A DNA stretch of 64,000 nucleotides from NCBI GenBank assembly GCA_963763495.1, contig CAVXOY010000018.1:213060-277059 (forward strand), given 5' to 3'. The notes under the pieces are model-generated. The model was not told the DNA's origin and made no database searches. It saw only the letters and a program-made list of their open reading frames with translations. Positions 24,012 through 33,699 of the stretch are shown here, in pieces. A program made the translations under genes and the position numbers. Origin of the DNA: DAOUEO01 sp963763495. GTDB taxonomy: Bacteria; Chloroflexota; Dehalococcoidia; DSTF01; JALHUB01. Position 1 is the stretch's first letter. Each line of letters opens with the position of its first letter.

Positions 24012-25158
24012 ATGGCGGAAGCGATGGAGCACGACTACGTACCCGGCCTGGCAGGAGTCCCTGTCACGCGCTCTCGGATAAGCTACATCGATGGCCAAAA
24101 GGGCATCCTCAAGCTCCGCGGTTATGCAATCGAGGAACTCGCCCAGAAAAGCACCTACGAGGAGACAGCTTATCTCGTCCTCAAGGGAGAGCTTCCCACC
24201 CAGCATGAGCTGGAGCGGTTCGAGGAGGGGCTGGCAACCCATCGACCGGTCGAGCCGGCCATTCTCGATATGATGCGCTCTCATCCCTAGAGCCGCTCAC
24301 CCCATGGCTGCCCTCCAGATGAGCATCGCCGCAATGGGATTGTTCTATCCCCGCCGGGTGGACGATGAAGAGCTGAACCACGATGCCTGCTGCCGCCTCA
24401 TCGCCCAGGTGCCGACTCTGGTCGCCGCGTTCCACAGCATTCGGCAGGGAAAGGCTCCGGTTGCGCCTCGCCCTGATCTTAGACATGCCGCCAACTTCCT
24501 CTACATGCTGAACGGCGAGGTGCCCGAGCCTCTCGTCGAGAGAACTTTTGACGTCTCTCTGATACTGCACATCGAGCACACCATCAATGCCTCCACCTTC
24601 ACCGCCATGGTGACCAGTTCCACCCTGGCCGATCCCTATGGCGCTATGGCTGCGGCCGTCGCTTCGCTGGGTGGCCCCCTGCACGGCGGCGCCAACGAGC
24701 GGGTGCTCAAGATGCTCAGCGAGATAGGCTCGCCTGAGCATGTCGAAGCCGCCATCGACAGGAAGATCGCCGAAAAAGAGGTCATCTTCGGCATGGGTCA
24801 TCGTGAGTACAAGACCATGGACCCCCGTGCCCCCATACTGAAGGGAATGATCAAGCCGCTCATGGAGAGGTTTGGCTCTACCCCTCTCTACGATATCGCT
24901 GTCGAAGTCGAGAGAGTCGCTGCCCAACGCCTCGGCGAGCGCGGCGTCTGGCCCAACGTCGACTACTACTCCGGCATTCTCTACGACTGCATGGGCATCC
25001 CAACCGACCTGTTCACGCCCGTCTTCGCCATTTCTCGTATCGCCGGTTGGATCGCCCATTGGGACGAGCAGATCGCCCACAACCGTCTCTTCCGGCCCAC
25101 CCAGGTCTACGAAGGGCACGACAGCCGCGAGTACCTGCCCATAGAGCTGCGCGCCTAG
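24012..25158 (+). CDS. gltA: citrate synthase, one frame break
   Basis: This TCA-cycle enzyme condenses acetyl-CoA and oxaloacetate. The first 92 codons run from MAEAMEHDYVPGLAGVPVTR; an extra C near 24283 breaks the frame, and its removal gives MMRSIPRAAHPMAALQ and joins the second frame. Active-site segments are visible: LHIEHTINASTFTAM and GGPLHGGANERVLKM (His) and FGMGHREYKTMDPRAPIL. The Asp lies in the NVDYYSGILYDCMGIP region. The total of about 381 residues is normal. A GAGGAGGG site precedes ATG 24012. sucC lies 23 kb away, not in the same operon. Confidence 0.93.
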
Positions 25159-25291
25159 ACAGAACCCTCGGAGCTTCCAAGTTCGCGGCTGCCAGATCTG
25201 TCAGACCGCTGCTCGCTCGAATCTCGCCTTGACCGGCCTTCCCTCAAAGGGATAATCTCAACTCGGAAAGAGCTCTGTCGGTTGGGAGAAG

Positions 25292-27022
25292 ATGCGCAGT
25301 CTACGTATTGGCCTCGCCCAGATTAACGTCACCGTCGGCGACCTCAAGGGCAACGTCGCCAAGATACTGAGCAGCGTCGAACAGGCTCGCTCCCTGGGCG
25401 TAGACCTCCTCGCCTTCCCCGAGCTCGCCGTCACCGGTTACCCGCCGGAGGACCTCCTCCTCCGGCCCCAGTTCGTCCGCGATAACCTCGACGCCCTCGA
25501 TACAGTGGTCAAAGGTAGCGCTGGTATCACCCTCGTCGTTGGCTTCGTCGACGCTGAGAACGACATCTACAACGCCGCCGCCGTAATCCATGACGGCCGG
25601 CTCGTCGACGTGTACCGCAAGCAGTTCCTCCCCAACTACGGCGTCTTTGATGAAGACCGCTACTTCGAGGCGGGCAGCGCCTGCTCGATCTACGAAGTGG
25701 CGGGCGTGGACGTGGGTGTCAACATCTGCGAGGACATCTGGTATCCCGAAGGCCCTGCCCAGGCCCAGGCCTACGCCGGCGCTCAGGTTATCCTCAACAT
25801 CAGCTCGTCGCCGTTCCAGGCCGGCAAGCGCCTCTTCCGAGAGCGCATGCTCTCCACCCGCGCCGGCGATGGCGGCGTCATGCTCTGCTACCTGAATCTT
25901 GTGGGCGGCCAGGACGAGCTCGTATTCGACGGCGGCAGCATGGTCTTCGACCCCGAGGGCAAGGTGCTGGCTCGCGCCCGCTCCTTCGAGGAAGACCTCC
26001 TGGTATGCGACCTCGACCTCGACAAAGTGATGCAGTCCCGTCTCCACGGCCCCCGCCGCCGCAAGGAACGCCCCGCTTTCACCGGCAAACAGCCCGCCCG
26101 TGTCCGGATATCGTCGCAGCCCTTTGCGGCGGAGAAGCCGCCGTTGTCGCTGTCGCCGGTGGAACCTCTGGATGACTCCGCCGAAGTGTACGCCGCCCTT
26201 GTCCTCGGCACGCGCGACTATGTGCGGAAGAACGGTTTCAGCAAGGTCGTGCTTGGCGTCTCCGGCGGCCTCGATTCCGCCATCGTCGCGACCATCGCCG
26301 TCGACGCTTTGGGGCCGGAGAACGTCATCGGCGTCTCCATGCCCTCCCGCTACTCCTCCGAGGGAAGCCGCACCGACGCCCAGGCCCTCGCCGCTAACCT
26401 CGGCATTCGCCTGCTGACGGTACCCATCGAGAAGGCGTTCTCCGCCTATCTCGACATGCTGTCGGAAGAGTTCGCCGGCACCGAGCCCGGCGTCGCTGAA
26501 GAGAACCTCCAGGCGCGTGTCCGCGGCAACATCCTCATGGCCCTCTCCAACAAGTTCGGCTGGCTCGTGCTGCCCACCGGCAACAAGAGCGAGATGGCCA
26601 CCGGCTACTCCACCCTCTATGGCGACATGGCCGGCGGCTACGCTGTCATCAAAGACATACCCAAGACCCTCGTCTACAAGCTGGCTATCTACCGCAATGC
26701 CCGCGACGGCCGGCCCGTCATCCCCGAGGCCTGCATAACCAAGCCTCCCTCAGCCGAACTGAAGCCCGATCAGATAGACCAGGACTCGCTGCCCCCTTAT
26801 GAGGTTCTCGATCCCATCCTTCAGGCCTACGTGGAGGAAGACAAAAGCCTCGCCGATATCCTGGCTATGGGCTTCGATGAGGAGATGGTGAAGCGTGTCA
26901 TCCGCATGGTCGACAGCAACGAGTACAAGCGGCGGCAGGCTTCCCCCGGCGTCAAGATCACTCCCCGCGCCTTTGGCCGTGACCGCCGCCTGCCCATCGC
27001 CAACCGCTACCGCGAGTGGTAG
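25292..27022 (+). CDS. nadE: glutamine-dependent NAD+ synthetase
   Basis: The 576-residue enzyme makes NAD from deamido-NAD, using glutamine. The N-terminal nitrilase-type glutaminase domain (1-270) has Glu in FPELAVTGYPPEDLL, Lys in YRKQFLPNYGVFDEDRYF and the Cys nucleophile in VNICEDIWYP. The C-terminal synthetase domain (about 300-576) has the PP-loop GVSGGLDSAIVATIAVDALG and LPTGNKSEMATGYSTLYGD. The frame is intact and full length. The start is ATG 25292. Confidence 0.97.
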   Translation: MRSLRIGLAQINVTVGDLKGNVAKILSSVEQARSLGVDLLAFPELAVTGYPPEDLLLRPQFVRDNLDALDTVVKGSAGITLVVGFVDAENDIYNAAAVIHDGRLVDVYRKQFLPNYGVFDEDRYFEAGSACSIYEVAGVDVGVNICEDIWYPEGPAQAQAYAGAQVILNISSSPFQAGKRLFRERMLSTRAGDGGVMLCYLNLVGGQDELVFDGGSMVFDPEGKVLARARSFEEDLLVCDLDLDKVMQSRLHGPRRRKERPAFTGKQPARVRISSQPFAAEKPPLSLSPVEPLDDSAEVYAALVLGTRDYVRKNGFSKVVLGVSGGLDSAIVATIAVDALGPENVIGVSMPSRYSSEGSRTDAQALAANLGIRLLTVPIEKAFSAYLDMLSEEFAGTEPGVAEENLQARVRGNILMALSNKFGWLVLPTGNKSEMATGYSTLYGDMAGGYAVIKDIPKTLVYKLAIYRNARDGRPVIPEACITKPPSAELKPDQIDQDSLPPYEVLDPILQAYVEEDKSLADILAMGFDEEMVKRVIRMVDSNEYKRRQASPGVKITPRAFGRDRRLPIANRYREW

Positions 27023-27098
27023 CCTGTTGATTCAGGATTTCCAGCCGGCCCGTCGATTATGATCTCAGGCGGTACCCAGCCAACCGGTGGGAGAGACG

Positions 27099-28279
27099 AT
27101 GACCGACAGCGACACTCCGCGCGCCCTCGCCCTGACCCACGCTCGCATCATCACGCCCGATGAGGAGATCGGCGAAGGTACGGTCGTGCTTGCGGGAGGG
27201 CGCATCATCCAGGTCGGCGCCGACCCACCGCCCCCCGAAGTCGACACCATCGACCTCCGTGGCCTCATCGTCGCGCCCGGCTTCATCGATCTGCACGTGC
27301 ATGGCGGCGGCGGCTTCTCCCTGACCGGCGACGACCCCGAGCAGCCTCGCTCCTATGCCCGTTGGGCCGTCTGCACGGGGGTGACCTCCTTTCTGGTCAC
27401 CCCCATCGGCCGTGACCGCGACGACCTAATCCGTCAGATCCGGGCCGCCTTGCCCGTCATGTCGGGAGTCTCCGGCGGAGCGCGGCCGCTGGGCTTCCAT
27501 CTCGAAGGGCCCTTCCTCAACCCCGAACGTCTGGGGGCCTTCCGTGCGGAGTGGCTGTCCGAGCCCACCGTTGAGGAGTTCCGCGCTTACCTGGAGGCGG
27601 CGAGCGGATACCTGCGCCTCATCAGCCTAGCGCCCGAGCTTGCCGGCGCCGAAGCCGTCATCGCTGAGGCTGTCACGGCGGGCGTGGTGGTCGGCCTTGC
27701 CCACAGCGACGCCACCTACGAAGAGGCCCAGCACGCCTTCTCTCTCGGCGTGCGCCACGTTACCCACTGCTACAACGGCATGCGCCTCTTCCACCACCGC
27801 GACCCCGGCTGCCTGGCGGCTGCCCTCAACTCGCCGGACGTGACAGTGGAGCTCATCGCTGATGGTGTCCACGTCCACCCCGGCGCAATCGAGATGGCGC
27901 TGCGTGCCAAGGGCGTGGAGAAGGTGGTGCTTGTTACGGACTGCCATCCCTCTCGCTGGTCTGGCCGGCGGCTCGTTCGATCTGGGCGGTGAGAAGGTCC
28001 GGGTGGAAAACGGCGTCGCTCGTCGCGCCGATGGCACTCTTGCCGGCAGCGCCTTTACCATGAACAAGATGGTGGAGAATGCCGCTCGCTGGCTGCCTGT
28101 CGGTCTTGCCCGGCGCGATTCGTATGGCGACCCTCAATCCGGCGGCGGTGATCGGCGTGGCAGACCGAAAGGGGAAGGTCGCGCCCGGCTTCGACGCCGA
28201 CCTTGTCGTGCTCGCGCCCGACCTGGAGGTGGAGATGACCTTCGTCGCCGGCGAGTTGGCTTTCCGCCGCTCCCAGTAG
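27099..28279 (+). CDS. nagA: N-acetylglucosamine-6-phosphate deacetylase, two frame breaks
   Basis: This amidohydrolase removes acetate from GlcNAc-6-phosphate in amino-sugar recycling. The metal-site start is FIDLHVHGGGGFS; HLEGPFLNPERLGAF, GLAHSDATYEEAQHAF and HCYNGMRLFHHRDPG follow, and IADGVHVHPGAIEMALRAK is intact. An extra T near 27945 moves VTD into AIPLAGLAGGSFDLGG, and another slip near 28112 moves to IRMATLNPAAVIGVADRKGK, ending at 28279. Total is about 393 residues. A GTG at 27087 is an alternative start. Confidence 0.92.
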
Positions 28280-28304
28280 CCGCTCTCGCGACGTTAGGGC
28301 TTCG

Positions 28305-29042
28305 CTACGCCTCTTCGCCGTTCAGGCGGTCAACGTACCCCACCACCTCTGCCAGCCGCTTGATCACCAAGTCCGGCCTGCTATCTCCGGGGTCCTCCTG
28401 ACGGTACTGATGCGTCAGGACTCCCTTCATCCCCAGCGCCTGCGGCCCCAGCACGTCGGCCCAAACGATGTCGCCGACGAAGACGGTCTCCTTCGCCGTC
28501 ACGCCTAGCTCGTCCAGCGCCGCCTGGAATATCGCCGGGTGGGGCTTGGCAAGCAACAGTTCCGAAGAGATGACCAGCGCATCCAGATAGCGCCACAGCC
28601 CGTGCTCCGAGAGCCTGCTCGTCAGCGCCGCCCGCGACTGATACGTGTTCGAGACCGCCGCCAGCCGCAGTCCTCTCTCCTTGAGCGCGCGCAGCGTTCG
28701 CGGCGTCTCCGGGTCGATGGTGTAGCGTATTCCGGTAAGGAGGATCGAGTCGCCCATCTCGCGCAGCAGCGCCTCGGGCACATCGAGACCCAGGCCGGCG
28801 AAGCCTTGACGGAAGATTTCCTCCGTCGGCAACTGCTCCAGCTTGCCCTTGTTTATCCACTCGTCCGTCTCCCGCAGGAAGACTCCTGCCACGGCGTCGC
28901 GCAGGGTCTGAGTGTCGGGCACGCCTTCTCCCAACGCTTCGACTATACGCTGCCTGACCTGGGCATACGCTGCCACCTCCCCGGAGTAGCTCACGTCCCA
29001 GAGCGTGTAACCCAGGTCGAACATGACAGCGCGTATCTTCAA
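28305..29042 (-). CDS. HAD-superfamily hydrolase
   Basis: The 245-residue protein has motif I as MFDLGYTLWD (the second acidic residue is Gly, as in several HAD-IA hydrolases), motif II AAVSNTY, Lys in LLAKPHPAIFQAAL and motif IV VFVGDIVWADVLG. A helical cap lies between motifs I and II. The substrate is not evident. It converges on nagA (25 bases between stops) and is divergent from the WecA-like gene. Confidence 0.88.
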   Translation of the reverse strand: MKIRAVMFDLGYTLWDVSYSGEVAAYAQVRQRIVEALGEGVPDTQTLRDAVAGVFLRETDEWINKGKLEQLPTEEIFRQGFAGLGLDVPEALLREMGDSILLTGIRYTIDPETPRTLRALKERGLRLAAVSNTYQSRAALTSRLSEHGLWRYLDALVISSELLLAKPHPAIFQAALDELGVTAKETVFVGDIVWADVLGPQALGMKGVLTHQYRQEDPGDSRPDLVIKRLAEVVGYVDRLNGEEA

Positions 29043-29229
29043 GCTTCTCTCCTTGACCTTCTTTGTTCGGACCTGTATTGAACGGCAGGCCCTCTGCGTT
29101 CTATCTTTGGGACTCCAGGATACCGGCAGCGCCTTGCCCAGTTCAAGCGGTCCGGACTACCCGGCGTGGAGGACAGGGCTCGAAGGTGCTAAGATAGGTG
29201 AGCGCGCTCTAGGCAGCGTGGGGAGACCC

Positions 29230-30364
29230 TTGAACGTATATCTGCTGGTCCTGTTTCTGGCGGCCGGCATCTCTCTGCCGGTGTCCGCCATCCTGTGGGC
29301 GTTCTCCCACCGCCTTCACATACCCGGCGTCTTCCGGGTCAGCCGGGGAGACGGCGAGAGGCCCTGCTGGGGCGGCGTTGCTGTTTTCGTCGCCTTTGCC
29401 GTCACCCCCTTCGTCGCCTCTGCCCTCTCCGATGAGGCATCCGAGTTCTTCTCCCCCAAGTCCGGCGACTTCCTGGGCTTCTTGGGCGCTGCCGCCATCA
29501 TCTTCGCCATCGGCCTCGTCGACGACTGGAGGGCGCTGGGCTGGAAGCCGAAGCTGCTCGGCCAGATCGCCGCTGCTTCCGCCGTCTATTCCGCCGGCTA
29601 CAGCATCGACCGGCTGGCCTTACCCTGGGGAACCGAAATTGAGATGGTGGGCATCCTGGCGCCCGTCGCTACCGTCGTCTGGATAGTCTTCTTCACGAAC
29701 GCCATCAACCTCATCGACGGTAGGGACGGCGTCGCTCCCGGTGTCTCCATATTCGCCGCCGTCACCCTCGCCCACATCGCCGCCAGCTCGCATCATCCGG
29801 CCGTGGCGGTCCTCCTCGTAGCGTTGGCGGGGGCCGGCCTGGGCTTCATCCCCTTCAACCTGCCGCCGGCGGCCAGCTACCTCGGCGATTCCGGGGCGCT
29901 CCTCCTCGGCTTCGTCCTTGGCTCCCTCTCCATACGCGCTGCCACCGGCATAACCGATGCCGTCTTCATCAGCGTGCCGGTCATCGTCCTCGGCTTCCCC
30001 ATCCTCGATACCGTCCTCGCCGCCGTCCGCCGCACCCTCGACCGGAAGCATCCCTTCGCCCGCGACGCCGATCATGTCCATAACCGGCTGGAGAAAGCGG
30101 GCTTCGGGCCGAGAGGTCTCTTGGTGGTCGTCTACACGATAAGCATAGCCTTGTCGGGAGCGGCCATACTCATCCACCACGTCGACATCTTCCTCTCTGG
30201 AGTTGGCGGTGCTACTGGCGTTTGCCGGCTTTGTGGCCGTTCTTGCTCGCCAAGCTGGGGTATCTCGTGACTCTGTGGAACAGCCACGGGATCGTCTGGC
30301 TGCGCCGCCGCTTGGCCTTCCTGCCGCCTCCGAAGCCCCTCGACCCCGGCAGCAACCCTCCTGA
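29230..30364 (+). CDS. WecA/MraY-type polyprenyl-phosphate sugar-1-phosphate transferase, one frame break
   Basis: The protein has about 375 residues and about 10 membrane helices. It transfers a sugar-1-phosphate (commonly GlcNAc-1-P) from UDP to undecaprenyl phosphate, starting a lipid-linked glycan. Motifs: FAIGLVDDWRALGWKPK (Asp pair) and FFTNAINLIDGRDGVAPG, then a cytoplasmic loop with DADHVHNRLEKAG. A slip near 30198 moves from DIFLSG to the frame LELAVLLAFAGFVAVLAR, ending at 30364. Start TTG 29230 follows GGGGAG. It stands just before the glycosyltransferase cluster and probably serves it. Confidence 0.88.
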
Positions 30365-30371
30365 TCAGCGG

Positions 30372-31247
30372 CTAGGCCCTCTGCCGCCCGAACACCTGCT
30401 TCGCCCTGTTCCACGTCAGCAGATAGCCGCAGCGCAGCGCGATCCCTCCCGCCACCGCCAGGTCGAGCAGCCAGCCTCGCCGCAGGTACTTCTTGTAGTA
30501 GTGCCACATGCTGCGGTGCCGCTCGATGATGCTCCGCCCGGGCAGCGTGTGACTGCTCCGCCCGATGTGATGCGTCACCGCCACCTCAGGGAAGTACACC
30601 ACCTTGTAGCCCGCCCGGTGCACCCGCTGGCAGAGGTCGACGTCCTCGATGTACATGAAATAGCCCTCGTCCAGCGGCCCGATCTCCTCGAACAGCGATC
30701 GCCGCGCCATCAGACAGGCCCCGGCGACCCAGTCCACCTCCGCGATCGCCGAGTGGTCCCAGTCCGTCAGCAGATAGCGGGCCGAGAAGCGATTGCGCGG
30801 AAAGAGGCGGGTGAGCAGCGAGTAGCGATTGAACAGGGCCACCGAAAGGGTCGGGAAGTGGCGACAGGAAAGCTGCAGAGACCCGTCGTCGTCGAGCAGC
30901 TTCGGCGCCAGTATGCCGATGTCGGGGTGGTCCCGCAGATACGCCAGCATCGGCCCGAAAACGTCGCCCTCGATCTCGGAGTCGGGGTTTAGGAGGACTA
31001 TCGCCTCGCCCGTGGCCTCCTTGAGCCCGCGGTTGACTCCCGCCGCGAACCCGGTGTTCTTCCTTAGCGGCAGCAAGTGCGCCTGGGGGAACTCCTTCTT
31101 CACCATCTTCGGGCTGCCGTCCTGGGAGGCGTTGTCGACGACGATGACCTCGTGCCAGACGCTGGGCCCGTGCTCCGCCAGCGATTGCAGGCACTTGCGC
31201 AGGTGTTCCCGCCCGTTATAGCTCACGATGATGATCGATAAGTCCAT
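30372..31247 (-). CDS. glycosyltransferase family 2
   Basis: The 291-residue protein has a GT-A fold. The start DLSIIIVSYNGREHLRKCL is the typical donor-binding strand; then VIVVDNASQDGS, a DXD-like VLLNPDSEIEGD and the acceptor-side FMYIEDVDLCQRVHRAGYK. This subgroup often adds rhamnose to surface polysaccharides. The C-terminal 60 residues hold a hydrophobic helix. It is followed upstream by a GT4 gene 9 bases away, so the run is one operon. Confidence 0.9.
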   Translation of the reverse strand: MDLSIIIVSYNGREHLRKCLQSLAEHGPSVWHEVIVVDNASQDGSPKMVKKEFPQAHLLPLRKNTGFAAGVNRGLKEATGEAIVLLNPDSEIEGDVFGPMLAYLRDHPDIGILAPKLLDDDGSLQLSCRHFPTLSVALFNRYSLLTRLFPRNRFSARYLLTDWDHSAIAEVDWVAGACLMARRSLFEEIGPLDEGYFMYIEDVDLCQRVHRAGYKVVYFPEVAVTHHIGRSSHTLPGRSIIERHRSMWHYYKKYLRRGWLLDLAVAGGIALRCGYLLTWNRAKQVFGRQRA

Positions 31248-31256
31248 TCTTCCCGC

Positions 31257-32384
31257 CTAGCGCTTGGCCGCCACCTCTTGGTACACCGCAACCGTCTCGC
31301 GGGCCGCCCTCTCCCAACTGAACTCCTTTGCCCTCTCGATGCCGCGCCGCTTCAGGGTGGCGGCGAGTCTCTTGTCCCGCAGGATGCGCTCCATCGAGTC
31401 GCAAAGCTGCTCCGCGTCGCGCGGGTCGATCAGGAGCGCCGCCTCGCTCGCGAACTCCGGTATCGCCGACACGTTCGACGCGACGACCGGCACGCCGCAG
31501 GCCATCGCCTCGATCACCGGCAGCCCGAATCCCTCGTACAGCGACGGGAAGACGAACAGGTCGGCGGCGTTGTAGAGCGCGGGCATCTCCTCCGGCATGA
31601 CGTAGCCCGTGAACAGCACGTCGTCTTCGAGCCCCAGTTCTCCGACAAGCCCCAGGTCGCCATCGAACTTCCAGGCCCTCTGCCCGGCGACGACCAGCTT
31701 CTGCTCCAGCCCCCGCTTTCGCAGCTCCGCGTATGCCTTGAGCAGCGTGGTCCGGTTCTTCCCCGGCTCCAGGCTGCCCACGCTGAGGATGAACCGCTCC
31801 GGCAGCCCGTACCGGCTCCGCAACTGCGCCAGAGCCGCCTTGTCCTTGATCGGCTGGAACTCCGGCGCTGCCGCCTCCGCTATCGGATGCACCTTCTCCG
31901 GCCGCACGTGCAGTATCCGCACGATGTCGTCCCGCACCGCCTGCGACGGGCAGATGAGCGCGGCGGCGACCCGCGCCGTGGCCCGGCTCACGTTCTGGAA
32001 GTAGAGGCGACGCTTCCGCGGGTAGCGGTCGGGCAGGATGAAGAACGTCAGGTCGTGGAAGGTGACGACGCGACGGCTCCCCGCGACGACCAGCGGCGCC
32101 GTGTGATGCGGCGAGTGCAGAACGTCGATCTTCCGCCGCCGCAGGTGGATGGGCAGCGCGAATTGCTCCCACAGCAGCCGCGCCGGCCGCGAGCCTAGCG
32201 AGACGTGGACGGTGTGAAACGGCGGGTCGTCGCGATTGAGATCGTCGAAGGCGTCGCTCTTGGCGAAGACGACGTACTCGTTCTCCCTGTCCACCGCCGC
32301 GAGGGCCCGGATGAGGTTGTAGGTGTAGACGCCCGCTCCTGCCATCTGGCGGGGGATAGACGTAGCGTCGATAGCGAATCTCAT
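31257..32384 (-). CDS. glycosyltransferase family 4
   Basis: The 375-residue protein has a GT-B fold. It starts MRFAIDATSIPRQMAGAGVY, with the Gly-rich acceptor loop, and ends with the nucleotide-binding half: FILSVGSLEPGKNRTTLLKA, VLFTGYVMPEEMPALYNAAD and the EX7E motif in FPSLYEGFGLPVIEAMACG. Donor is probably GDP- or UDP-sugar. It lies between the two GT2 genes. Confidence 0.92.
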   Translation of the reverse strand: MRFAIDATSIPRQMAGAGVYTYNLIRALAAVDRENEYVVFAKSDAFDDLNRDDPPFHTVHVSLGSRPARLLWEQFALPIHLRRRKIDVLHSPHHTAPLVVAGSRRVVTFHDLTFFILPDRYPRKRRLYFQNVSRATARVAAALICPSQAVRDDIVRILHVRPEKVHPIAEAAAPEFQPIKDKAALAQLRSRYGLPERFILSVGSLEPGKNRTTLLKAYAELRKRGLEQKLVVAGQRAWKFDGDLGLVGELGLEDDVLFTGYVMPEEMPALYNAADLFVFPSLYEGFGLPVIEAMACGVPVVASNVSAIPEFASEAALLIDPRDAEQLCDSMERILRDKRLAATLKRRGIERAKEFSWERAARETVAVYQEVAAKR

Positions 32385-32411
32385 GTCTCTCCCAGAGCTC
32401 TCTAGGCCGCC

Positions 32412-33351
32412 CTAGAGCTGCTCCACCTCCAGCGTCCTCCCCATCCGCCCGCGATAGTAATGCCACACGCCGAGCAGCAGCGCCCGCAGCATCCGCCCCT
32501 GCCGTCGCAGCGCATACCGCGCGATGTAGGGCACGCGGCCCGCCAGGAAGAAGAGCGTGAACAGCGCGAACCAGAAGCGCGACCTCTGATGCTTCTTGAC
32601 TAGGTAGAGCCGGTTGCGGGTGGCGTAGTACTGCTTGAACGGCGTCATCCAGCCGCCGCCGCTCGATGCGCTCTCCTTGTGATAGATCACCGCCTCCGGG
32701 TTGTAGCGCAGCCGGAAGCCCTTCTCCAGCGCCTGTTGCAGCCAGTCCGTCTCCTCGTAGTACATGAAGAACCGCTCGTCCAGCAGGCCCACCTCGCGCA
32801 GCGCCGCCGCCGGGACGAGCGCGCAGCAGAAGCTCGCCGTCTGCAGATCGCGCGGCTGGTTCGTCGCCGGGCCGTCCGGCTTGCCGTGATACGTATTGCG
32901 AAAGCGACCCCAGCGCCAGTCGAAGCCGCCGGCGTGGGTGCTGATGATGCTGTGGTCGTAGTAGTAGAGGATCTTCGGCACGACCACCGTCCGCTCGTCC
33001 GCCGCTGCCACCAGCTTGGCGAGGAAGTCCGCCGTCACCACCGTGTCGTTGTTCAGGACGAGCGCGTAGTCGAAGCCCTGCTCCAGGCAGTAGCGGAAGC
33101 CGGCGTTGTTGCCGCCGGCCGTCCCCCCGTTCTCCGGGCAGCGCAGCACTACCGCGCCCGGGCAGGCGTTCTGGATGATCTCCTCCGAGCCGTCGCGCGA
33201 CCCGTTGTCGACGACGATCACCTGGAAGTTCGGGTAGTCGACTGCCGGCCAGCGAGCGCGCGAACTCCTCGGCGAAGGCGGCGCTGTTGTAGTTCACAGC
33301 GACTACCCCCACCGACGGCGATTCCTTCGCAGGGCGCGGCTCTCCGCCCAT
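32412..33351 (-). CDS. glycosyltransferase family 2, one frame break
   Basis: The protein has about 312 residues. The first frame (33351-33240) gives VGVVAVNYNSAAFAEEFARS; after a slip the second gives YPNFQVIVVDNGSRDGSEEI, LVLNNDTVVTADFLAKL (DXD-like) and FFMYYEETDWLQQALEKGFR. The C-terminal 60 residues are hydrophobic and basic (membrane association). It is the same subgroup as the GT2 at 30372. It is first of the three-gene run read leftward. Confidence 0.88.
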
Positions 33352-33416
33352 TGTCGACGATGCCCTCCGCTAGACTCAAAACGAGACTGCCCCATCTTAC
33401 CATAGTCTCGTATACC

Positions 33417-33443
33417 GTAGGGTCGGGCGTCTCTGCCCGACCC
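33417..33443. repeat. GGGTCGGGC palindromic repeat, copy 1
   Basis: A 9-bp stem GGGTCGGGC (33420-33428) pairs with GCCCGACCC (33435-33443) around a GTCTCT loop. The left arm and flank CCGTAGGGTCGGGCGTCT recur exactly at 45027-45044. A related partial copy lies near 37960. Confidence 0.7.
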
Positions 33444-33484
33444 GCGTGGATGCATGCCCGCCCGTGTATCCCGACCATCGCCTT

Positions 33485-33557
33485 TGTCATCTCGACCGCA
33501 GGGAGAGATCTCAAACGCTCTCTTGGGGCCAGATTTCTCCCTCTGGTCGAAATGACA
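33485..33557. repeat. imperfect inverted repeat element (TCATCTCGACCGCAGGGAGA family)
   Basis: Left arm TGTCATCTCGACCGCAGGGA (33485 on) and right arm ending in GGTCGAAATGACA (33557) form a 27-bp imperfect stem. The first 28 bases recur exactly at 44966-44993. Similar REP- or MITE-like elements are widespread in Chloroflexota and other phyla. No ORF is inside. Confidence 0.75.
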
Positions 33558-33699
33558 GCCTGAGTGCGGCACGCTCCCCGCTAATCGTAGGGCGGGCATC
33601 CAACCTGTCCCTGCCCGGTCAAGCGATTGCCTCGCCCGTGTCACTCGCGCAGCCTAGGCCTTTAGGCCTGCCCGTCGTACTGCTCCGGCCCGTAGCCGT

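Noticed and set aside
33485..33557. Rho-independent terminator for the neighbouring glycosyltransferase gene
   Set aside because: There is no T run, it lies upstream of that gene, and the arm recurs at 45 kb, so it is an interspersed repeat.
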